From Anticarsia gemmatalis (taxonomy: Eukaryota; Arthropoda; Insecta; Lepidoptera; Erebidae): a stretch of 64,000 nt of DNA. Positions 10,906 to 21,851 of this stretch are shown one piece after another (positions within the stretch are counted from its first letter, which is position 1; the number at the start of each line of letters is the position of its first letter). The position numbers and the translations under genes are program-made. The stretch is taken from the NCBI RefSeq assembly GCF_050436995.1, contig NC_134770.1, positions 5,776,501 to 5,840,500 on the forward strand, in the 5' to 3' direction. Below the pieces are notes generated by a model. It was not told the origin of the DNA and did no database searches. It was given only the letters and a program-made list of their open reading frames with translations.

Positions 10906-11112
10906 TGTTTAAGTAAACAGCAGTTTCCACTCAAATAGTCGTGTAAATCATGAGCTACATTAATTAACATCTTCACGAATCATTGCACTCTGCACTAACG
11001 AGTGCGTGCACTCAAATATCACTGCACTTCATTAATTGTTAATTTAATGAATTCAAAATGTTTACGTTAAAATTCATTACATATCGTCGTTTATCATTAT
11101 ATTTATTGATTG
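10906..11112. repeat. Duplicated segment, copy 2, empty of Helitron
   Basis: Same ordered blocks as copy 1 at about 85-90% identity by eye. The uninterrupted junction is at 11035/11036. Both copies hold a GCACTAACGAGTGCGTGCAC segment with short GTGC/GCAC symmetry. What the segment itself is remains unknown. Confidence 0.85.
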
Positions 11113-13357
11113 TGAATTTACTCAAAATGTTAATGATATAATAATTTAATTATTTTTTGTGCGTTCATTGTTTTCAGCATTTTTGCTGTAGGTATTTTAA
11201 CTCAATAGTATGATCAACTCGTAGGGTAAACCTGGAATTATCGTCTTTGAAAAGTCTAAGATTTATTTTTACATAGTCATCTTTCGGACAATATTGTTTT
11301 GTATCAGATTTTAACAAACACACAAATAGTGAACTCAGTGCCTTATCCAGAAGTATGTCTGTTCTTCTTCTACGGTGTTAAGTATATTATTATGTATTTG
11401 TTATATTTATGGAACGCACATTTTTTTGTTTTGTGTACGTATTGAACACACACCTTTCAGATTCAGTGCTCTTGGCGTAGAGACTGCTTTGCTCCCCTGT
11501 CAAGCTCTGACTTCCGGTGTAGGATATCAAGGCTTGTTCATATACTTACTCTTATAGATACTATCAATATTAAAACTTTTAAAATAACATCCAAACAATT
11601 TAACTCGTAAACAATAAACTGTTTAAAGTCTTCAAACAATATATGACCTCTAAGGTCACAAATAACCTTTTACATAGTCAAAGGAGCTCAGTATAGGGGC
11701 TTAGAAACTTCCCCGAAAAGGTCCAAAAGCTGTCAAACCATAAGTTTGAAGAAAGTGTTTTATTCACATATATCATATAAAATAAGTTAGTATTACTCTT
11801 TTGAGCTTCGATGTTATTTTTTCAAATTGTTTTGTTTGTATGCTATTGAAGTTACAAAAGGTCTTTGAGACGGGTTGACAGTTTTATTTTGTGGTCAAGA
11901 ATGTATTCAAACGTTTTTGTAGTTTACTTTTAGTGGCAAAGTAATAGTAGTTTGTTTATTGTAGCCAAGTAAGTGCACAATACTCCTCCTATTCGTTAAT
12001 CTATTAATGTCGTAAAACGTAGTAATATGATAGACAAATGTGACCTGTAGGAGGTCAGATACAAAACATAGAAAAGTGCTTTCCCAAGTATTCACACATG
12101 CAACTTTAACTTCAGAGTTCATAATTTGGACTTAAAAAAATATTGGCCGAAAAATATTTTTTATTCCACTCTAAATTTGAACTAGAAACCTCTACCCAGC
12201 AACAACATTCACTAAATTCACTATAGCCACAACAAAAGTTGACAAAATCTGTATAAAAAGCCTAAATAAAAATTATAATAAAACAATTACAATAAAGAGC
12301 AACTCCACATGTCTCAACATATCTTTAAACAATTAAAACAAGTTCCCAACTTGAAATAAACATTGTATAATTTAAACAAATTGTCAGCGAGTTCACGAAA
12401 CACGACAATGTTCAAAATTATAAGTCTTAAGGGTTTAATGATATTCACTCTATTTACGTATCGTTTCTAAATTAAATTTCATTGTTTTGATTTAGCTTGT
12501 TTTTGTCAACAAAATTTTGTTTGGATTTTATTGTTTATATTTAAGTGGCGGAGATGTATTTCTAACTATCTGTTGTCCAAAGTGTTCTGCAAATGTTTAG
12601 GAAGAGCTGTCACTATCTCGTTTCGCAATTGATGATTCTAAGGGAGGACTCAATATCATGAACTATTATCAAATGCCAGATTCCTATAGATCTTTTTTCT
12701 TGCTATGCCATCTCATTGTTAACAATAGGTCACCTCCCTCTCTACCAGTCTTCAACCTCGGCCATTACCTGCCAACAATCCAGAAATCCGAGAAACTTTT
12801 TGCTAAATTAGACATCCCGGTATCTTGCGAAGAATAGTCTAAATCACTCGAGAAAAATTTGTTTTCTTTCATCTACTTTTCTGATCAAATATTTTATTGT
12901 CAAAACAAAGATTTGTTTACATTTCAAAAACCTTCAACAAATAATTTGGCTTCAAACAAAACACGAATTAATTTGGCTCATCCCGTAAGGACAGTCTATC
13001 ATTTTGATACCTACATAATCTCGGCAAGTAATTACAATTATTTACTTTAATCAAAAACCAATTTCCAGCGTCATTTTGTTTTCCTTAACGTAAACAACAA
13101 TAAATTGTTATCTCCGAAACAGCTAAACTAGATTTCATCAAATCAATTATTAAGTTTCATTGAAATGTAAATTTTGTTGCGAAGTCTTACTAAATAATAT
13201 AATATTATCTTGTATTTTGAACTTAATTAATATTTCCTAAGGTAGAGAATATTTTGAATTAATTAAAATTATTTTCGTGAGATACTAAATAGGAGTGGAA
13301 ATTCGACATTGTTTTAATTTAATATTCTAGTATATTTTAGTTATCTCACCTTAGCGC
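11113..13357. other. No recognisable gene
   Basis: AT-rich with scattered short frames. A stretch at 12165-12260 has an antisense B-box-like look but is too decayed to call. Confidence 0.45.
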
Positions 13358-13388
13358 AGTGGGACAACATTTGTCCCACTAGTGGGAC
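13358..13388. repeat. Tight hairpin plus direct repeat of AGTGGGAC
   Basis: AGTGGGACAA (13358-13367), loop CAT, then TTGTCCCACT (13371-13380), followed at once by AGTGGGAC again. Ten paired bases with a 3-nt loop. It precedes the retroposon fragment. Confidence 0.7.
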
Positions 13389-13507
13389 GAGGGGGACAAA
13401 CTGATGTGTCCATGGGAACTTTACCACTGACTGTCTCTGTGTTTCATATTTAGTCGTCTTTGCTACAAAGATTCGTATATTTACATTATCAAAAAGAAAG
13501 CTACTGT

Positions 13508-13662
13508 ATAACTTTCATGGGTCATGAGATACAGCCTGATGACAGGCAGACAGACAGACGGAAAACAAACAAAACGACAGACAAACAGACCGACAGCCAG
13601 ACAGACAGCGAAGTATTAGTAATAGGGTTCACGTTTTACCTTTGGGGTATGAGACCCTAAAA
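13508..13662 (+). repeat. Lepidopteran-type retroposon, copy 2 (3' part)
   Basis: ACTTTCATGGGTCATGAGAT, ACAGCCTGATGACAGGCAGA, a GACAGACAGAC run, GTATTAGTAATAGGGTTCAC and GGGGTATGAGACCCTAAAAA. Same block order as the 3' part of the 3681 copy, but better preserved. Confidence 0.65.
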
Positions 13663-14377
13663 AGGACACTATCTATAATTTAATCTTCACTTTTTTTCCA
13701 GGCATTCATGTTACTGTACAAAACTCAACATTTTATCCTTGATACTAGTACAAACACACAGTAGTTCATGTGTGACGACCATTATTTGGCAGCTAAGTAT
13801 CTTAACTGACAGTATTTTTGCATAGCTCTCAAAGTGTCGTTTTCTTTTGCTGAAAAACATTTTTCCACGTCCTTATTTCCATAACGCTGACGTCACAAAA
13901 CTGTAAAAAGTGCCTTTCAAAAGACCAAAATCAATAGACCTCATCCTTCTCAATATGTATAGAAAATGTTAAACAACAAAGTCGTATGTATGAAGACAGG
14001 CAGGTCAAGTTAAACTGGTCTTATCATAATTCCAATGTTTTCAGAGCACGTAATATTTCTTTCTTCTCTCGAGGTTATGTTTAACCACAAAATACAGTGG
14101 ACGGAAAGTTTGTTAATAAAGCGACTAATAATAAGTTTCGTTATCACGAACTTGTCTTATTAAAGAAGTAGTTTTGGCAAGGATTTCGTCAAATTAAGCT
14201 GATAGTTTGTGGCAAACTGTTTGTTATTAGTTTTGTGTCAAAATCACGGAAAATGTGAAGGTACGGTAGGCCTAATATGTATCTACTTTCTGAGCAAATA
14301 AATATTCCTATTGTATTCTATTTTACGGAAGATAGAATTGGCATTAATACACATTTTTGTCGTAATGGTTGATACTG
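13663..14377. other. No recognisable gene; one TGACGTCA site
   Basis: TGACGTCAC at about 13889 is a palindromic CRE-type octamer. Nothing else was recognised. Confidence 0.4.
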
Positions 14378-14425
14378 TTTCCACCGCGCTACTTGATGCG
14401 GGTTCAAATCCCACTCGGGACAAAC
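14378..14425 (+). mobile_element. tRNA-like SINE head remnant
   Basis: CCACCGCGCTACTTGATGCG then GGGTTCAAATCCCACTCGGG, a B-box-like segment ending in a SINE-like CGGGACAAA. The body is not conserved. Confidence 0.4.
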
Positions 14426-14992
14426 ATTATTGTGAGTTAATGTTCTGAGAGTAAATATATCTATCTATGTATTTATAGTACGATGTATGGTTTTTGTTTT
14501 AAATAAGCTGATATAAATATCTAAGAATATTTTATTTGTGTTCACATTCATAACAACAGAAAGTTACTATTTTACATCCGTTGTATGAGACATAAAAGAC
14601 AAAGTTCTTTGAATAAGTTGAAGCCGTGAAAAGTCTCACTTATATTTAATAAGCAGAAAACTAAAATTTAACTCGCGCTCTTGGAAAGTTGAGTTTCAAA
14701 GGCTTGGAATACATAAATACTGAGCTTTACAATGACGTAGCATATTGTTGTCTGAAACTGGCCGAAACGTCAAGTAAAACACAAATAATACTTGAAGTGA
14801 GTTTAAATTGTTTTGTAAAAATGCAGTTGTTTAATAATTAATTATGTTTTATGCACAGCTTCGTCTGCGGTAAAAAAAACCTTTATTCTTCTTTGGGATA
14901 TAATAAATATATCAAATTTCATCGATGAAGGCGGTTGGTCTGTTTGCGCGTGAAATGATTTTACATAAAAAATAAGTTTGCATAAATGATCT
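14426..14992. other. No recognisable gene
   Basis: AT-rich sequence without a supported feature. Confidence 0.4.
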
Positions 14993-15097
14993 ACCCCTGG
15001 TTTCTGAGGTACATTTAGCGGTAGTTTATCTATTCAATAGCGTTTAAACTCATACGTAAAAAAACTCTATTGAATAGATAAACCTAGAAACCGGGGT
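14993..15097. repeat. Foldback element, ~105 bp
   Basis: Inner arms GTTTATCTATTCAATA (15024-15039) and TATTGAATAGATAAAC (15068-15083) are perfect 16-bp inverses. The flanks CCCCTGGTTTCTGAGG and CCTAGAAACCGGGG extend the pairing with small bulges. It resembles a foldback MITE. Confidence 0.65.
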
Positions 15098-15454
15098 TCG
15101 CAAAATGTTTGCAGTCAAATACTCTGCCACAAACAGTTAGCCATTTACAAACATGACTCTCCTAAATAACACCTACTTTAATCAGAAATTCTTTTCATAA
15201 ACGAATCTAAGTAATTGTTTTATTTGTTTTGTTTACTGAAAGTAGTTTGTGTATCTTTAGAGGGAGGGTGCGAAACTAAATTGATTTAACTTTTGATTCT
15301 GATGGCTCAAGTTTGTGGTTCCGGGCTTAACGACTTTGTAATGTTCGAGTCATGGCTTAGACGCCATTATGGAGTGGGCAAGGTTGAAGGAAAATGGAGG
15401 GTAAGTGTTCAAAATATTTTGTGTATGTGTGCAGCTTAGCTAACAACAGCCGCG

Positions 15455-15790
15455 TGAATCAGTTTTTGGGGTTAAGCTACGCTTGCCGAGGTTGGTCTGT
15501 GGATGGGTGACCATCGGTTCCGGATGTCATTTTCAAATATCTTTATCAGCTGTTAACAGTAGTCAGAAGCTTGGAAGTCTGACTCCAGTCTTACCGAGGG
15601 GTATCGTGTTATAATCCAGGTGACTGGATTGTGGAGGTCAGATAGGCAGTCGCTCTATTTCAAATACTGATATTCAGTTGCATGCATGTTTTTATTTTTT
15701 ATTTTTTTTATTATTCAGTTGCATCCAGTGAGACTAGGAGCCGACTCTAGAAAGGCTAGGCTGATGAATAGTCTGATGGTAGTGCATGTA
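15455..15790 (+). mobile_element. 5S-like SINE, second type, with internal insertion
   Basis: GGGGTTAAGCTACGCTTGCC and GTGGATGGGTGACCATCGGT recall 5S rRNA. The body follows: CAGTAGTCAGAAGCTTGGAA, GTCTTACCGAGGGGTATCGT and GGAGGTCAGATAGGCAGTCG. The tail CAGTTGCATCCAGTGAGACT...CCGACTC is broken by a 28-bp T-rich insertion at 15684-15711. Confidence 0.7.
15684..15711. mobile_element. Tiny T-rich insertion with 13-bp target duplication
   Basis: TATTCAGTTGCAT occurs at 15671-15683 and again at 15712-15724, flanking GCATG followed by T-runs. The simplest reading is a severely 5'-truncated retrotransposed tail in antisense, made by target-primed insertion. A local slippage duplication is the alternative. 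Confidence 0.5.
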
Positions 15791-16002
15791 TTTAAATATC
15801 GCCCATTGTTGTGTTAAGGGTCAGTTTCAAGGCTCGTAGATAAGTGTCGGATAGGTTATCTGATGTTGATAGTAACAGAAAATCTATAAAAAATCTGTTA
15901 GTTTTTTTACTTGCTATTTGACCAACAGACTGGTTGATTTGAAAATTTGACTGATTTGAATTTGACGAGTTGACCAATACCTAATTATAAGTGGTGTAAC
16001 CT

Positions 16003-16262
16003 GAACACGCATTTTACCTTAAAATGCCTAACGTTTCGGCGCAGGTTGCACTCGCCGTGGTCCCAGGCAGACTGGAGCAGCGATGACAGGACTTCGTGTA
16101 TATGAGGCGGACGAATGTCCATCCACCCTCATATTTTGATTTTTCCAACCGCCACCACACACTACACTAACCGTGTCCCTATTCTGTGAGCTAACCGATT
16201 GCGAAACATAGCGAGGTTTTGTAACAGTAATCACTGGATTCCACGTCGCGGATAATTTGAAG
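16003..16262 (-). repeat. Left arm of the Penelope snap-back (inverted 3' end)
   Basis: The reverse complement matches 16779-17039 almost throughout. Landmarks are AACGTTTCGGCGCAGGTTGC against GCAACCTGCGCCGAAACGTT, and AGTAATCACTGGATTCCACG against CGTGGAATCCAGTGATTACT. Only a substitution and a single-base indel were seen, near AAATATGAGG. The short hairpin GCATTTT..AAAATGC is in both arms. Confidence 0.9.
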
Positions 16263-17028
16263 GAACTGGAACATGTTCAGGAGGTACTACGAATGAACGT
16301 ATACCACGTAAGTCGACGAAGGAACAGGATCACGAAACGGAGTAAACATCCGGAGGTCAACAGACAGCCCGCCTACTTGCCCTACGTCAGAGGAGTGACT
16401 GATAAGATCGGGAATGTATTGAAACAATACAGCATCAGCACAGTGTTCACGCCGGGGGCAAAAGTCAGCAGCATGGTGGGCACACCGAAGGATGTACTAC
16501 CGTTTCAAACACCAGGTGTCTACAAGATCAACTGCAGCTGCGGTAGTTCCTACATAGGCCAGACTAAGCGGTCGATAGCTGAAAGGGTCAAGGAACATAT
16601 CGCCGCTGTTAAGAACCGTCAAATCAGCCATTGCGGAACATCTACTCGAAGCAGGAACTAATCACTGGATTGAGTTCCATCGCCCTCAAGTCCTCTCCAC
16701 TGAACGACATTTCTACTCGAGGATTGTTCGTGAAGCGATCGAAATCAAGAAACATTCAAATTTCAATCGGGAAGACGGCTTCAAATTATCCGCGACGTGG
16801 AATCCAGTGATTACTGTTACAAAACCTCGCTATGTTTCGCAATCGGTTAGCTCACAGAATAGGGACACGGTTAGTGTAGTGTGTGGTGGCGGTTGGAAAA
16901 ATCAAAATTATGAGGGTGGGTGGACATTCGTCCGCCTCATATACACGAAGTCCTGTCATCGCTGCTCCAGTCAGCCTGGGACCACGGCGAGTGCAACCTG
17001 CGCCGAAACGTTAGGCATTTTAAGGTAA
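16257..17028 (+). pseudogene. GIY-YIG endonuclease end of a Penelope-like polyprotein, frameshifted
   Basis: Frame 1 runs open to 16661 without an ATG at its start, because the reverse transcriptase part is missing. It holds LPYVRGVTDKIGNVLKQYSI, then GVYKINCSCGSSYIGQTKRS. The latter is the GIY...YIG core (here GVY and YIG with CxC between), followed by ERVKEH. At about 16627 the frame shifts by a few lost bases. In the second frame AIAEHLLEAGTNHWIEFHRP and STERHFYSRIVREAIEIKK continue the nuclease fold, with a likely catalytic glutamate in REAIEI, and the frame stays open to 17028. In Penelope elements this nuclease nicks DNA to prime reverse transcription. This copy cannot be active. Confidence 0.8.
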
Positions 17029-17039
17029 AATGCGTGTTC
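16779..17039 (+). repeat. Right arm of the Penelope snap-back
   Basis: Plus-oriented partner of 16003-16262. It overlaps the end of the shifted reading frame and continues into the 3' untranslated end (to 17099). Confidence 0.9.
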
Positions 17040-17112
17040 GCGTTAATTCCCGTATTCTATTATACATTAAACATGCAACGCGAGAGTTTAAAAGTTATGA
17101 GTGGTGTAACCT

Positions 17113-18208
17113 CTTTCTAATATTGTTTCCACTTCTAAAAGTAGACTACAAAAACATCAAAACATTTTCGGAAATTCCCACCAATCAACACATGCGTGGT
17201 GTCAAGTGAAACCTGATTTATTCATACGAGACGCGGCTGGATGCACCTGATACCACTTTGAATTACGGCTATCACCTATCCGAGACATATGGGACTCCTA
17301 CATTGTGTAAAGCGAACGACGTTTATGTTGCAGTTACTATAGATGTCTTGCTTGAAATTATTGGGATAAATTAGTATTCTGTAAGTGCACTCGGCAGTTT
17401 AAAGTATTACAGTTACGTAGTTAGAAAAAAATATTTGTGGTTTATAGAAACGTGTCATTGCAACTATTCTCAACTTAGTTTACACGCTGGCTGCTTTGAA
17501 TTCGTTTAGATACTATTATAAACTGAAGGTACTGTTGATATAATTATGTTGAACGGATTGGACAGATCTTTTAAAGATCTTTATTTCGTTTTTAAAGCCC
17601 CGAAAACCAAATGTATTGACTTACTACTAGACTTGGACTTGGAAAGCCGTGCTATTATTTATAAATTATAGTTTATTAATAGCCTTTAGGTCTAGCCGAA
17701 GTCCTGCTTAGCACCTAGAAGCCTTATAATTTGATTCACAAATCATTACCTAAATTATTTCACAGAACACTGCCAACAAAAAACTCCAGCAAAATAAAAA
17801 ATACCTCCTCAAATTTCCAAGAACAAGACTTTTCCACTATTATCAAGTACTAGGTATTTTTCTTTTACAAATGAAAGTCCTAAATAAATCCTGTAGAGTG
17901 AGTTTTCACAGGACTAACGTAAAAGTAAAAGCCTGTACCAGCATTTGTCTACGACAATGAGTAATTAATTCAGAAAAGTACCTTTTGTACTGGAAAAGTA
18001 CCTATTGTACTATTGTTTTGAACTACTTTTAGCTTTTTGTGAAGATAGTGGTGGATTTAGTGTCATCTTGTCGGATTGTCACTTGATTTTTCTTATAGAA
18101 TACTCTTACGCGTGAATACAAGTCGTTATCGAATTAGGTGTCGAGTTGTTCAGCTAAATTTTATATGACGATTGTAATTAAATACTGAGTAGATATTTAA
18201 CGTAATAA
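17113..18208. other. No recognisable gene
   Basis: AT-rich sequence. A GTACCTTTTGTAC/GTACCTATTGTAC pair near 17980 is a short local repeat only. Confidence 0.4.
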
Positions 18209-18330
18209 TCTATACTTATAATAAATCTGTAGAGAGGTCAATTCTGTACATTGAATATATTTAAAAAAAACCAATGGGGGATGTTTAGTAACGGATACTG
18301 ATACCGAATCTGCAATTTATAATTTTCTTT

Positions 18331-18364
<34 letters not shown>

Positions 18365-19400
18365 CTCCGTCTGTATGTGTCGCTATCACGTAAAAACTAC
18401 CGAATAGAATGCACTGAAATTTGGTATATGCATAGAATAAGTAGTGGAGCAATTTCTAGGATACTTTTTATAGCAAAAAATTTCAAAGATTTTTAGAAAA
18501 TTGAAAAAAATTGAAATCGTTTGAACCTGCGTTTCCCTATAGAGACCATAGATGGCGTTACAATCCATTTATCAACATTCGCATAAAGTTAACGCGTCAC
18601 CTACCGTATCGATACCTGTTGTTCGCACCAACCAATAGATGGCGTTATAGCCCGAAACAAAGCATGTTTTTTCTAATTAATTTATTTTGATGGCTTTATT
18701 GTAAAAAAAATACCTTTGAAACATGCTTTACATTTCTAAGATTTTCAAACATAAATGTTGTATGATATATTACACAAAAATGTTGGTTTACGTGGGTCCG
18801 GTGCGGTCGGGATATCCTAGATGGCAAACCAAGTAATTTCGTTTGTTGTCGTTGATCGCAACAACTACATCTAACAGATGGCGTTGTTGTTCGAAACACA
18901 TAACCAAATTAATTGGTTGCATTAAGGAAATAAATTGGATAGCTATGAAACAGACTATGTGGTAAGTTTTAAAAAATAAACAACGGATGATATATAAAAA
19001 ATAATTACGGGTTACGCGGTTTCGGACGTATCATCGCAAGTATACATTATTACGCGTGTGAAGAGCTCCGGCGCAGATAGGTCTGTCTGTACCTGTAATA
19101 ATATTCTGAATCCAGACGGGTAAGCAATGGTCAGTCTATAATAAGGTATTATATTTTACACTGTAAACTGGTACGGATACAGACGAGAGCGGAAAAGAAG
19201 GTAACCACAGGAAATCAGGCCTACCTGAGCCTGTGTCACATTGTGTGCCCTTCGGGTCCCTTTCGTAAATAACCATTAGATGACAAAAGAGTTGTTAGCA
19301 TTTTTATGTGTAGGTGTATCGAGTGCTTCGCAATTCGCTTGCTCAAACAAATAAGCAACAGTACGAAATTCACGCGAGCGGAGCCGCACGGGTCAGCTAG
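18209..19400 (+). mobile_element. Long nonautonomous Helitron, 1.19 kb
   Basis: Starts TCTATACTTATAATAAATCT and ends CGGGTCAGCTAG followed by T. The terminator hairpin GCGG-AG-CCGC (19378-19387) lies before ACGGGTCAG. Inside are a (TCTG)n microsatellite (about 18331-18363) and the word AGATGGCGTT three times (about 18549, 18636, 18876). No Rep/helicase motif was seen, so it is a nonautonomous member of a different family from the short copies, although the extreme ends are shared. Confidence 0.8.
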
Positions 19401-19404
19401 TAAG

Positions 19405-19528
19405 TTAAATAAGAATGTGTTTAGAAGTTTAAAAGTATAGTTATCAGTTATTTTGTTACCATAGTCTCTGCTCAGTTTGGAATCAAATGACCGTGTGTGA
19501 ATTGTTGAATGATATTTATTTATTTAAA
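19405..19528 (+). repeat. Non-LTR retrotransposon 3' end, copy 2
   Basis: TTATTTTGTTACCATAGTCT, GCTCAGTTTGGAATCAAATG and ACCGTGTGTGAATTGTTG, ending in ATTTATTTATTTA. Matches the 9575 copy. It follows directly on the Helitron terminus. Confidence 0.55.
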
Positions 19529-20379
19529 TAGCTATTTTTAAGCGAATGCAAAAGTAATACGATATCATCAAATTATATTGCGTTAGTGTCATATGCTTGA
19601 CATAATATATCTTAAAAAAAAGTAAGTTGTTTATGGGTGTTGTACTATTTCTCATAAATTGGCGACCTTATCCGTGTATAATATAAATACTGTGATGTAC
19701 AATCTATATGATTTCAATAACACAAAGAGATCCGCCACCTCTCGCAAACCCAGTCACTCCAAAAATACTCCTTGCATTACCACTCCGGAAGCCATCAATC
19801 CCAAAAATATTCCCTCCAAAGATTCGTCTTGCATATCTCAGTGGGTGGCCATCATAATATTGAGCCCGTTAATAATATATTAACCAATAAAACTCTCGTA
19901 AACCATCATAAAATATTTACGACCGTCCATTGAATTGTGGTGATTTTTGCTTTATATTTAGCTCTGAGTGGCGAAGATAGGTCATTAAATGAAAGTTATG
20001 TGTGCAAATGTTTTTGTAAGGCATACAATTTGATGGATTAAGTGGCTTTTAGTGTCTTACGTCATGTAAAATTGGGCTACAGCAGTTCAAAGTATAAGGT
20101 TTTAAGGAGTTTTCTGCTATATCGCATTAACTGCAGCCGCTGTTATCGTGATCGTTTATACTTACATATGTAGTATCTGGCTATGGGGTAGCTTTTTGCT
20201 GTTCGACTTTAAATATTCGGGTTGCAACTGTATGAAAACTTTCAAAACACATTCGAAAGCTGTAAAGAAAGGTATTTTTGGAGAAAGATGCGTCTCTTTT
20301 TTGATACACCGAAAGTACAATAATAATTATACCTAAAGATAGCCATCATAGGATGAAGATACCTATATGAAACATTAGT
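19529..20379. other. No recognisable gene
   Basis: A 74-codon and a 62-codon plus-strand frame (19659, 20148) show no recognisable motif. Confidence 0.4.
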
Positions 20380-20555
20380 TTATCCTCGGGAATTTGTCCG
20401 CGTAAAAAGACTTTCCAGTACAAGTAATATGCGATTTATTAATATAGGTTATAAACTATATTTGTATCGAACCTCATCTTTCATCAAAATCCATACATCA
20501 GTTTTGGCGTGATAGAGTAACAAACATCCAAACTTCCACATTCATATTATTATTT
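20380..20555 (-). mobile_element. Decayed Helitron-type repeat
   Basis: TTTATCCTCGGGAATTTGTC near the terminator side, then TTTCATCAAAATCCATACAT and AGAGTAACAAACATCCAAAC ending at CACATTCATATTATTAT. The layout is like 50796-51023 but neither end is intact. Confidence 0.45.
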
Positions 20556-21602
20556 CGATATTTGTACACAATATCTGTACAATCTGTTACGTACATAAAT
20601 ATGGTTAACAATACGCAGCCAGATCCGCGGGTGTAATTGATATCTGAACTCAGCCGGGCGTTAACGAACGTTATCTAATATTGCTTATTGTAGGCGGCGG
20701 CAGTGTTTGTGACTAGTTAACACTGTGACTGAAACACAAGCGAAGCGGGTAGCGGATGAAAAGGATGAAGCGTTAGCAAACAGCAAACTCTGTTCTTATT
20801 TAAAGATACGAAGCATATCTAGTAAAGGTATAAAAAAACTCGCGTGTGGCGTAAGTGAGCGTGAGTAAGACGTGGCGGTTTAAAACTATATAAATGTGAC
20901 TGCATCATAAATCAAAAGTATGTAAATTTAGTAATGGGTATAATTTTTTTTCCGCAATGTTAGAGAATTTAGGTCTTAAGACTACAGCGCTTCTACATAT
21001 ATCGCGAGTTGGTGATCTGGTTAAATACATCAGGTTAGCAAAATTTCTTTACAATATTTTATTTTACGAGTAAAGCATGTGATATAATTATTTTTCAGGG
21101 TATTAATAAGATTTTTTTATTGGATCTGGAGTGTAAAAATACTGCATGATTTAAGTGCACTTTGCATAGCATAAATTTTCTTCTAAATAAAGCGATATGT
21201 ATTATATTATAATCATATATGCTTGGTACCAATATCTCTGAAATCAAAGTATCAAGTCCCTTTCTGCTCCCGCTCCGCTTATGCCAAAACTACAGTCTAA
21301 AACTGTTTCTATTGATTAATTTGTGGCTTTCATAATCTACTAGGTGCGTATTTGTTGTAACAAAACTGACGGATAGTACCGAGGTGTCTGTTAAATGTTA
21401 TTCAATTACGTGGCTTGTTGTTATAGGAGATTGACTTAATAATTATATTGTTACCTGTCTTTGACAGCTAGGATTGTAGCGAGGGTTTCAAATAAGGTAT
21501 TCAGTTATATCTTGTATCAGTTTCTATTAGCTATCGGTGGATATGTTTTACTACGATTTGGTTATCTTACTATTACATCGAACTTAAATCTATATCTATA
21601 CT
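20556..21602. other. No recognisable gene
   Basis: AT-rich sequence without a supported feature. Confidence 0.4.
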
Positions 21603-21851
21603 TCTATACTAATATTATAAAGCTGAAGAGTTTGTTTGTTTGAACGCGCTAATCTCGGGAACTACTGGCCTGATTTAAAAAATTCTTTCAGTGTTAGATA
21701 GCCCATTTATCGACGAAGGATATAGGCTATATATCAACAACATCAGCTACGACCTACAGGAGCAGAGTACCAGTAAAAAATGTTACAAAAACGATGAAAA
21801 ATTTCGCCCATTCTCTAATGTGATGCAAGCGAAGTTGCGCGGGTCAGCTAG
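21603..21851 (+). mobile_element. Short nonautonomous Helitron, family A
   Basis: TCTATACTAATATTATAAAG...GTTGCGCGGGTCAGCTAG then T. The terminator hairpin CGCAA/TTGCG is degraded on the left (TGCAAGCGAAGTTGCG). The interior holds the conserved GTGTTAGATAGCCCATTTAT and GCTACGACC segments. Confidence 0.85.

Larger units (their letters stand above)
15990..17112 (+). mobile_element. Penelope-like element, snap-back copy with 13-bp target duplication
   Basis: AGTGGTGTAACCT flanks both sides (15990-16002 and 17100-17112). The insert has a ~260-bp inverted copy of its own 3' end (16003-16262), then the C-terminal part of the coding region in plus orientation, then the 3' end again (16779-17099). 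The encoded GIY-YIG nuclease signature identifies a Penelope-like retroelement. The reverse transcriptase is absent. The left arm lacks the last ~60 bp of the right arm (17040-17099). Confidence 0.8.

Noticed and set aside
16028..16234. Open frame on the minus strand that mirrors the one at 16807-17028
   Set aside because: Both are the two arms of the Penelope snap-back; the minus-strand frame is an inverted copy, not a second gene.
18331..18363. Tandem tetranucleotides taken as a CRISPR-like array
   Set aside because: Plain (TCTG)n microsatellite inside a Helitron; no spacers and the genome is eukaryotic.
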